From an uncultured Mycoplasmataceae bacterium (GTDB lineage Bacteria; Bacillota_I; Bacilli_A; Mycoplasmatales; Hepatoplasmataceae): a stretch of 42,055 bases of DNA. Location: contig CAMZOE010000015.1 in assembly GCA_947330515.1 (NCBI GenBank), positions 1 through 42,055 on the forward strand, written 5' to 3'. Under the pieces are notes generated by a model that saw only the letters and a list, made by a program, of their open reading frames with translations, ran no database searches and was not told where the DNA came from. The first letter of the stretch is position 1. Each line of letters begins with the position of its first letter. The position numbers and the translations under genes are program-made. Shown here piece after piece: positions 32,369-42,055 of the stretch.

Positions 32369-33910
32369 ATGGATAAAAAGAATACAAAAGAAAAAATTCT
32401 TTCTGCACTGATTAAAACAGAAAGTTATTTGAAAAGTGTTGTACCAAAAGAAACAAAAAATGAGTATTATAGTAGCGATGAAGAAAATGATGAAATTCAA
32501 GAATTTGAAAAAACTCAAAAATCTGAAAATAATAGTTACAAAGAAACTGATTTTAAAGAAACATATAACGAAGAAGAATATGAAACTGAATCTAATTATG
32601 AAGAAGCTAATTATGAAGAATATAATTATGAAGAAGAATATAGTGAACTTGAAAATACTATAGAAGAAAATTTTTTAAGTGAAGAAGATGAAAATTATTT
32701 AAAAGAATATGATTTAATGGAAAAAACAACTGATAGTGAAGTAAAGATTGAAATTGAAGATTTACAATCATGAGAAAAGAGTGGAGAAGGAGAGACAATC
32801 ATTAAAAAAGAAAATAAAAAACCGATTTCTTTAAATAACATAGTTATTAAAGATAATCCAAAAAAACAAAAAAATCATTCTAAGAGAACAAATATTGAAG
32901 ATGAATTAATTATTGATAAAAATTTACAATCAAAAACAAAAAATGTTGAAACGGAGACTTCTGAAAAAAGAAATCCTTCAGTAAATTCAATAAAAATTAA
33001 AGAAAAATCTTCAACAAAAGATATTGAAAGTTCAAATGAACAAAAACCTAAAATTAAAATAGTTGATTCACCAAGTCGTAAAACAAAAGAAAAATCTCAT
33101 AATGGAGTTAAAAACGAAAACTTTAACAAATCAAAATTAGATGAAAAAAATCAAACAAAATCTAATCAAGAAATAGATTCTTCTCCAGAATTTACTGTTG
33201 AATTTAAACAAATGGTAGATTCAAAAACAGAAAATGTAAATTTAAATAATGATCTAATAGAAAAACAAAGTCAACAAGAAGAAGCCCAAAAAGTTAAAGA
33301 AAATTATGAAAAAGATATCAAAAATATTGATATTACTTTTTTAACTCATAATCAATTTGTTACAACAGTTAAAAACGTTTCTAAATTAGAAGATAAAATT
33401 TATTTAATGGGAAAAAGAATTAGATTTTTAACTACTGTTTCTGAAAAAGCTGCCGAAGAAAATAAAATTTTAAAACAAAAATCACTTTCGTTACTTTCAA
33501 ATTATGAAAACGATAAAAAACGTTTATCTGAAGAAAATGAAAAATTTAAACAAACTGCTGTTAAAAAAGTAATGAGTGATATGATTGGAACTATTGATAT
33601 TTTTGAAATTGCTTTAAAATCTAAAACAACAGATCCTGCAATGGAACAATGAATTACTGGTTTTAGAATGATTTATAATAACATTTTTAATGTTCTAGAA
33701 GCAAATGGAGTTAAAAAAATTGAAATTAAACCTGGAGATGATCCTGATTATAATCTTCATCAAACAATAGAATTAGTTGATAGCGATGACATTCCTAAAG
33801 GAAAAATTGTTGATATTAGACAACCGGGTTATTTATTTAATGGTAAACTTCTTCGTGTTGCCTCTGTAACTGTTTCAAATGGTCCTAAAAAAGACAAAGA
33901 AGAAAGTTAA
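32369..33910 (+). CDS. Second GrpE-type exchange factor with giant low-complexity N-terminus (GrpE2)
   Basis: 513 aa. The GrpE part is C-terminal (about residues 360-505): long helix NYENDKKRLSEENEKFKQ, MSDMIGTIDIFEIAL, the Trp-containing segment WITGFRMIYNNIFNVLEANG, the GrpE-type turn DPDYNLHQTIEL (HQ-T in place of HEA), and GYLFNGKLLRVASVTVS. TGA at 32774 and 33651 are Trp. The first 300 residues are low-complexity: an acidic Tyr/Glu/Asn block (residues about 60-110, YNEEEYETESNYEEANYEE) and then Lys/Ser/Asn-rich sequence without a fold. It ends 181 bp before dnaK2. Its partner is inferred to be DnaK2. Confidence 0.85.
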
Positions 33911-33923
33911 TAAAACTATTTAA

Positions 33924-33960
33924 ATTATTACTTGATTAATCAAGCAATAATAGTATTTTT
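33924..33960 (+). terminator. Hairpin between grpE2 and dnaK2
   Basis: The core CTTGATTAATCAAG (33931-33944) is a perfect 14-bp palindrome, extended by ATTATT / AATAAT with one mismatched position, followed by TAGTATTTTT. It ends the grpE2 transcript or attenuates it. A further 9-bp inverted pair TAGTATTTT / AAAATACTA (33951-33959, 33978-33986) overlaps its end. Confidence 0.6.
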
Positions 33961-34004
33961 GAAGTAAATGTATAATTAAAATACTAATTAATCTAATGGT
34001 TATA

Positions 34005-34021
34005 GTATAATTTAGTTATAC
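34005..34021 (+). promoter_or_regulatory. dnaK2 -10 region inside a small inverted repeat
   Basis: TATAAT at 34006-34011 lies within GTATAA-TTTAG-TTATAC (34005-34021). It is about 80 bp before the dnaK2 ATG, which has AAAGGAG at good spacing. dnaK2 thus appears to have its own promoter. Confidence 0.45.
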
Positions 34022-34070
34022 ATTTTTTATATAATGAATTTTGTTTATTACACTTGTTGTAAACATTTAA

Positions 34071-36566
<2,496 letters not shown>

Positions 36567-36603
36567 TTTTTCTTTTTTACATGAGAGAGGATTATATAAA
36601 TAA

Positions 36604-36843
36604 ATGGATTCATGAGAAATAGTGGGGATAATATTTATAATATTAACACCAATAGCAGGATTTTTAGGATTTTATATCACTAAAAAATTAATTGAAAAAC
36701 AATTGAGGGACAATCCTCCAATTAGCGAAGATCAAATACGTACAATGTTTTTAGCAATGGGAAGAAAACCATCAGAAAAACAAATAAAAACTGTTATGAA
36801 TTCAATGAGAAATCCTTCACACAAAAACAAGAAAAAAAAATAG
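36604..36843 (+). CDS. YneF-like (UPF0154) membrane protein
   Basis: 79 aa. An N-terminal membrane helix (residues about 5-22, IVGIIFIILTPIAGFLGFYI) is followed by a short basic helix and the UPF0154 signature: NPPISEDQIRTMFLAMGRKPSEKQIKTVMNSM. The family has no known biochemical function. The start at 36604 includes MDSW with UGA as Trp; starting at 36622 would clip the helix. It lies 37 bp after dnaK2 and ends in a strong hairpin. Confidence 0.88.
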
Positions 36844-36844
36844 T

Positions 36845-36871
36845 AAAATGCACCATTTATGGTGCATTTTT
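36845..36871 (+). terminator. Rho-independent terminator after the YneF-like gene
   Basis: AAAATGCACCAT (36845-36856) pairs with ATGGTGCATTTT (36859-36870), then T. Stable, GC-containing stem, 4 bp after the stop. It closes the dnaK2-yneF unit. Confidence 0.88.
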
Positions 36872-36912
36872 GTTATTATTATATTTAATAAAGGAAACTA
36901 AGGAGGAAAAAA

Positions 36913-37665
36913 ATGAAAAGAAAATTTGGGAAAGTAAATTTTAAAATATTTCTTTTTTTACTTTCTACATTAATAACATTAACGTGAATTATTGTGTATG
37001 CTTTTTTTCATGAACCATTTCAACCATTGATTTTATATTTTACTTACCAATCAAATTTTATTTTATGAATTTATTATTCATTATGAATGGTTGGTTATTT
37101 GAATTTTAGATTTTTCAGTCGACGTAAGTTTTTAAGGATAATGGATAATTATCGATGAAGTATTTTTATTGGTTCAACAATATCTTTAACTTCATTTATA
37201 GTAACGTTTTTTCTTGGTCCTTTTTACCCTATTTATTATTTTTTCCATTTTTTTAAAACGTTATCGTTTAATTCAAATGATATTTTTGGTTATCATATAA
37301 CTTTTTATGATTATTACCATGCCTGAAATGTTTTTGCAATGCATTTTCTTTTACCATGATTAGTTATTTATGATCTTTGAACGGAAACTTATGATGAAGA
37401 TAAAATTAATAAAAGTGCATTTTTTAATGGAATTATTTATTTTGCAGCATATCTAATTTTTGTGGAAATTAATGGCGCTATTAACCATGTTTATCCATAC
37501 CCAGTTTTAGATAAAAGCGCTTTCTATAATGAAAATCTTGGATTATTTTTTGCTATTGTTTCTCTAACAATAGTATCTATAACTTATCTTTTTTTAGATT
37601 ATGCTTGATATAAAAATTTAATTCAAAAAAATGGAGGTTATTTATTTAATGACACAAAATATTAA
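36913..37665 (+). CDS. DUF1600/Pr6Pr-like six-helix membrane protein
   Basis: 250 aa, missed when UGA is read as stop, since nine TGA codons occur and code Trp. About six hydrophobic segments. The motif YFTYQSNFILWIYYSL near residue 42 resembles the FTxQSN motif of DUF1600/Pr6Pr integral membrane proteins. A later segment with NVFAMHFLLPWLVIYDLW also fits that family (H...P...D). Function unknown. ATG 36913 follows AGGAGG. The end overlaps xseA by 17 bp. Confidence 0.7.
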
Positions 37666-39067
37666 ACCAAAAATTCATACTGTTAGTGAGATAAATGCTT
37701 CAATAGCAAGAATTTTTGAAGATGAACCACTTTTTAGTAATGTTTATGTAAAAGGAGAAATAGGAAATTTTTCTCGTTCTAAAAGTGGACATGTTTATTT
37801 TAATTTAAAAGATGAAAAGGCAATTATTTCAGTAAATGTTTGAAAATTTACCATTGAAAAACTTGATCCAAATTTATTTGATTATTTTAAAGAAGGAGCA
37901 AAAGTTATAGTTTATGGAAAAATAAATGTTTACGAAAAAGGAGGGACATATAATTTAATTGCTAATGATATTAAGTTTTATGGCGAGGGAGAATTAGCGC
38001 TTCAGTTTTTAAAAATTAAGAAAGAATTAGCAAATATTGGTTTATTTTCTCAAGAACATAAACAGCCAATTAAGCGATTTAATTATAATGTTGGAGTGAT
38101 CACTGCTAAAACCGGTGCAGTAATCAAAGATATTATTTCTACAATTAAAAGAAGATTTCCTAATGTTAGTTTACGAATATATAATTCAATTATGCAAGGG
38201 AAAGATGCAGAGAATGACATTATTACTAATTTAAAATTAGCAGATAAAAATAATCATGATGTAATTATTATTGCTAGAGGTGGTGGATCATTAGAAGATT
38301 TATGAGTTTTTAATTCAAAACAGTTAGCAATAGAAGTTTTTAATGCAAAAACACCAATAATTTCTGCTATTGGTCATGAGACTGATACAACAATTATTGA
38401 TTATGTTTCTGATGTAAGAGCTCCTACACCAACTGCTGCAGCAGAACTAATTAATCCACATATTAATGATGTGAAAAATGAAGTTTTTCGCTTACAAAAA
38501 ACTTTTACTAAAGATATTAATAATTTTATTGGAAAAATAAAGTATGAATTAATGGTGTATGACAAAACTCTTTCACAAGTTCCAACTACACTTAATAAAG
38601 TTAAAACAAGACTATCTTTTTTAGAAAAACAATTTCTAAATATTTCAAACAATTTTATTAAAATAAATAGAAGTAAAATTGTTAATTTAACTAATAGACT
38701 CAATAAAGCAATTTCTTTAAAAATTGAAGAACAGAAGATTTTTCTTTTGGAACAAAAACATTTGTTTTTAAAATATATAAGAAACATTTTCAATGAAAAA
38801 CAAAATATCATTAAAACTTTAGATTCTAGTCTTTCTCAAAAAGTAAAAAATTATTTAAAGCAAACTAAACACGAATTAGTTTTATATGAACAACATTTAA
38901 ACTTATTAAATCCGGAAGCTATTTTTAAAAAAGGATTTTTTTATTTAAAACAGGAAAAACAATTAATCAAAAATCTAAAAGAAGTAAAATTAGATCAAAC
39001 ACTTGTTATTCATAGTAATGAACTAAAAGTGGAAACAAAAGTACTTAAAATTAGTAAAAATAAATAA
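37649..39067 (+). CDS. xseA: Exodeoxyribonuclease VII large subunit
   Basis: Catalytic subunit of exonuclease VII, which degrades single-stranded DNA in repair. The N-terminal OB-fold ([27 protein letters not shown]) is followed by the catalytic domain with [28 protein letters not shown] and [29 protein letters not shown]. The C-terminal half is a long coiled-coil stalk for XseB. 472 aa. Start ATG 37649 is preferred to the in-frame ATG 37631, because the latter's own bases form the GGAGG ribosome site. xseB follows by 17 bp. Confidence 0.95.
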
Positions 39068-39084
39068 CAAAAAGGATAAAATAA

Positions 39085-39303
39085 ATGGCAACAAAAAAAC
39101 CAACAATTAAATTTGAAGAATCATTAAAAAAAATTGAAATTTTAATTAATGAGATTGAACAAGGAAAAATTAGTATTGATGAAGTGGTAGAAAAATTTGA
39201 AATGGGGAAAAATCTTTTAGATCAATTAACTTCAAAACTTGATGAAATTGAAAAAAAAGTTTTAGCAATTGATGAAAAAACATCAACAACAAAAGTGGAT
39301 TAA
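39085..39303 (+). CDS. xseB: Exodeoxyribonuclease VII small subunit
   Basis: 72-aa helical hairpin protein binding the XseA stalk. Typical pattern: KFEESLKKIEILINEIEQGKISIDEVVEKFEMGKNLLDQL followed by a helix with EKKVL. Directly after xseA. Its 3' end overlaps the next reading frame by 32 bp. Confidence 0.93.
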   Translation: MATKKPTIKFEESLKKIEILINEIEQGKISIDEVVEKFEMGKNLLDQLTSKLDEIEKKVLAIDEKTSTTKVD

Positions 39304-39712
39304 AATAACTTATTTACCAAAGAATTCTTTTTTTAATAATAATGAAATATGAAATTTACTAAGTAATTTGTATAATTTAAGTGATACTAATAAAGTTTTG
39401 AAAACTTTTCCTCAAGAAGAGTTAATTAAAATATCAACTAATGAAAAAACCTTATGATTTAGCTTAGAAAAATTTTTTACCAATATATTTACTTATAATA
39501 CAAATTTTTTATTTTTTGAATTTTTAAAAGCATATGCTAAATATTTTTCTCAAGAAAAAAAAGATTATGAGGAAGAGTGAAAACTTACTCAATTATATTG
39601 AAAATTTATTGATGCAATTAAAAAAGATGATTTAAATTTCAATAAATATTTGTTATTAATTAATAAATATTTATTTGAAACCCAAAAAGGTTTTAAAGTT
39701 AAAACTAACTAA
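39272..39712 (+). CDS. Hypothetical 146-aa protein overlapping xseB
   Basis: An open frame of 147 codons from ATG 39272 to TAA 39710, visible only with UGA as Trp (four UGA, one UGG). It starts in another frame inside the end of xseB (32-bp overlap) and ends 32 bp before parE, filling an otherwise empty 440-bp gap. The product is Phe/Tyr/Trp/Lys-rich and soluble-looking, helical in its second half (LYWKFIDAIKKDDLNFNKYL). I recognise no family. Composition is like its neighbours and the frame stays open over a length unlikely for chance in this AT-rich DNA. Confidence 0.7.
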
Positions 39713-39744
39713 TAGTAAATTTAAAAATAGAAAGAAATGATAAA

Positions 39745-41664
39745 ATGACTAAAAAATATAATGCTTCTTCTATAGAGGTAATTGAGAACCTTGAAGCTGT
39801 AAGAAAAAGACCGGGAATGTATATTGGTGATACAGATTTTCGTGGTTTTCATCATTTATTTACAGAAATAATCGATAATTCTATTGACGAATATTTAGCA
39901 GGATTTTGTGACACAATTAACATTACTTTAAAAACTGATAACTCTATTATTATTGAAGATAATGGTCGTGGAATTCCTGTTGATATTCATCCAAAAACTA
40001 AAAAACCAGCTGTTGAAACAATTCTTACTGTTCTTCATGCTGGTGGTAAATTTGGTGGAGAAAATTCTGGTTATAGAATTTCTGGTGGATTACATGGAGT
40101 TGGTTCTAGTGTAGTTAATGCACTTTCTTCCTTCATGAATGTTACTATTTTTAGAGATGGATATGAATATAGTATTAAATTTGCTAATGGTGGTAAAGTA
40201 GTTCAAAAACTTAAAAAAAACAAAAAATCTAATAAACATGGAACTATTATTCACTTTAAACCAGATTTAGATTTTTTTACTATTAGTGAATTTTCACCAG
40301 AATTCTTAATTAATAAAATTCAAGAACTTGCTTTTTTAAATAAAAACTTAGTTCTTACTTATTTTAATGAATCTGACGATGAAAAAACAACTTTTACCTA
40401 TCCTGAAGGACTTATTGATTATGTTGATTTTTTAGCAAAAGCAGAAACTGGAAAAAATCTTTCAAAAACATTTTTTATTTCTTCCGAAGATAAAGAGATT
40501 TCAATTGATGTTGCTTTAAGATATCTTACTTCCAATAGAGAGATACTTAAATCTTTTGTTAACAATATTAATACCCCTGATGGTGGTTCTCATGAGAGAG
40601 CCTTTAAAGTAGCACTAGTTAGAGCAATTAATGATTATGCTAATTCATATAATTTAAAAGAAAAAGGACTTGATTTAGAATATAGTGATCTTAAAGAAGG
40701 AATAGTAGTTGTAATTTCAGTTTATATTATTGAAAAACATCTTCAGTTTGAAGGGCAAACTAAATCAAAACTTTCATCTAAATTTGTTCAAAAGTTTGTT
40801 GAAAAAATTGTTTATAATTCTTTAATTAAAGTCTTTTCTGAAAATCATGATGATGTAAAAATAGTAATCGAAAAAGCATATATTGCCAAAAAAGCAAGAG
40901 AAGCAGCAAGAAAAGCTAGAGAAGTAAGTCGAGAACTTTCAAAATCAAACCAAAAATCTTTTGTAGGTAAGCTAGTTCCTGCTCAATCAAAAAATAAAAA
41001 ACAAAATGAAATCTTTTTAGTTGAAGGAGATTCTGCTGGTGGGAGTGCTAAACTTGCAAGAGAAAGAAAACATCAAGCAATTCTACCTTTAAAAGGAAAG
41101 ATTGTTAATATAGAAAAAGCGAAATTAAAAGAAATCGTTTCTAACGATGAATTATTAGCAATTATTACTTCAATTGGTGCAGGTTTTGGAAATAATTTTG
41201 ATATTTCTAAAAGTAATTATGGAAAAATAATTATTATGACCGATGCTGATACCGATGGAGCACATATTCAAACTTTACTTTTAACTTTTTTCTTTAGATA
41301 TATGAAACCATTAATAGATCAAGGTATGGTTTATATTGCTTTACCACCACTTTATAAAGTAACAAAAAAAGGTCAAAAAAAAGATATAGTTTATTTTTGA
41401 AGTGATGAAGAATTAGCTATCTATAAAGAAACGGTGTCAAATATTGAAGTTCAACGTTATAAAGGTCTTGGTGAAATGAATTATCAACAGCTTTGGGACA
41501 CTACAATGAATCCTGAAGTAAGAAAGTTAATTAGAGTTACAATTGAAGATTTTGAAGAAGCTAATAAAATTATCGAAACCTTAATGGGACAAGATGCTGG
41601 AATTAGAAAAAAATGAATTAATGAAAACATTAAGTTTGAAATAGAAGATAATTTTGAAATTTAG
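39745..41664 (+). CDS. parE: DNA topoisomerase IV subunit B
   Basis: ATPase subunit of the type II topoisomerase that unlinks replicated chromosomes. The GHKL ATPase domain has [21 protein letters not shown] and [15 protein letters not shown]. The Toprim domain has [19 protein letters not shown] and [26 protein letters not shown] and the NYGKII context fit ParE rather than GyrB (DVDGAHIR). The C-terminal [10 protein letters not shown] motif is present. 639 aa, including a tail after UGA-Trp at 41617. parC would be expected next but the IS element follows instead. Confidence 0.92.
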
Positions 41665-41682
41665 AAAAAAAAGAAGAAAGAA

Positions 41683-42055
41683 TCTTGTAAACTGCCATAG
41701 TAAAAGTGGACAATCAAAATATTTTAAAATATCTGATTTCTGTACTCTACAGGAGTCAGATATTTTAAGTTAATTTGAAATCTTTTATTATTATAATCTT
41801 TAATTGCAAAATTAATTTGTTTTTTCATTTCTTTGAATGAAGAATTAAAATAATCTTTTAAATATTCTTGTTTTAAAATAGAAAAGAAATATTCAATCGG
41901 ACGGTTGTCTAGTGAATTTCCTTTTCTACTCATAGATTGAATAAAATTTAATTTTCCTTTAATTTTTTTCATTTGAAATGAATTATATTGAATACCATGA
42001 TCTGAATGGAAAATTGTTTTTTTAAACTATTATTTAATTTTTTTGCAGAATTATT
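41683..42055 (-). mobile_element. IS3-family-like insertion element, right part beyond the window
   Basis: Minus-strand transposase 3' end with the likely element terminus just after parE, near TGTAAACTGCCATAGTAAAAG (about 41685). The boundary is a guess, as the other end and any target duplication lie outside the window. Confidence 0.6.
41724..42055 (-). pseudogene. IS3-type DDE transposase, 3' part, apparently frameshifted
   Basis: C-terminal integrase core: the second catalytic Asp is in HSDHGIQYNS, and the glutamate motif appears as SLDNRPIEYFFSILKQE, followed by YNNKRFQINLKYLTPVEYRNQIF, the usual end. The frame read leftwards from the window edge (ending NNSLKK) and the frame coding HSDHG differ by one base, at a run of seven A's (about 42018-42026). 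The HSDHG frame meets a stop just upstream. So the gene has an indel, a sequencing error, or a slip site. Only the 3' third is visible. Confidence 0.75.

Noticed and set aside
32436-32663. 75-aa Lys/Met/Ile frame inside grpE2
   Set aside because: Out-of-frame shadow of the acidic repeats; no ribosome-binding site.
37631-37648. Earlier xseA start at 37631
   Set aside because: Its own bases form the GGAGG site for the ATG at 37649, and it adds residues not expected in the family.
42010-42035. Programmed -1 frameshift giving a functional transposase
   Set aside because: Its position inside the catalytic core does not match known IS3 frameshift sites; an indel is simpler. Kept as a finding, not as a functional call.

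Overview
The window is strongly AT-rich and reads in-frame only if UGA is translated as tryptophan. ileS, holA, the DUF2779 gene, fmt, lepA, clpB, secDF, parE and others would otherwise be cut into pieces at TGA codons that sit where the families have Trp. Together with compact head-to-tail genes, UGA-Trp, an FtsZ/SepF division pair, L-lactate dehydrogenase, a short ClpB and an IS3-type element, this indicates a mollicute (a Mycoplasma-like organism). I cannot fix the species. Nearly all genes are on the + strand; only rpsT and the IS element at the right edge are on the - strand. I see no tRNA, rRNA or CRISPR.

Layout: 36-5162 holds ftsZ (with a long Gln-rich tandem-repeat tail), sepF and ileS, ending in a hairpin terminator. 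5289-6543 holds holA (apparently leaderless) and the convergent rpsT, with a shared hairpin between them. 6544-7014 is a gene-free AT-rich stretch with inverted and direct repeats. 7015-12279 holds a two-nuclease (DUF2779) protein, fmt, lepA and a membrane protein. 12303-21589 is a heat-shock block: clpB behind an inverted repeat with CIRCE-like geometry, hrcA, then an oversized grpE, dnaK and dnaJ, followed by an SLC1-like transporter. 21705-23527 holds deoC and ldh. 23583-30495 holds secDF, hisS, an unknown gene, a DJ-1/PfpI protein and aspS. 30482-32245 holds a patatin-like lipase and a Lys-rich membrane-anchored protein. 32369-36566 holds a second, much modified grpE-dnaK pair. 36604-41664 holds a YneF-like protein, a multi-pass membrane protein, xseA, xseB, a previously hidden 146-aa gene and parE. 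The window ends inside an IS3-family element on the minus strand, whose transposase frame appears broken.

The most unusual content is the chaperone complement. There are two complete GrpE-DnaK pairs within 21 kb. The first sits in a classic hrcA/clpB/dnaJ setting, with a GrpE carrying a heptad-repeat coiled coil. The second has no DnaJ, each of its genes has its own upstream region, and both proteins carry long low-complexity extensions: an acidic Tyr/Glu/Asn-rich N-terminus on GrpE2, and a repeat-bearing Ala/Lys/Glu helical tail on DnaK2. This looks like a specialised Hsp70 system whose client or location is unknown. The patatin lipase and the membrane-anchored protein lie directly upstream, but no functional link is shown.

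All calls are from reading the sequence; no database search was run.
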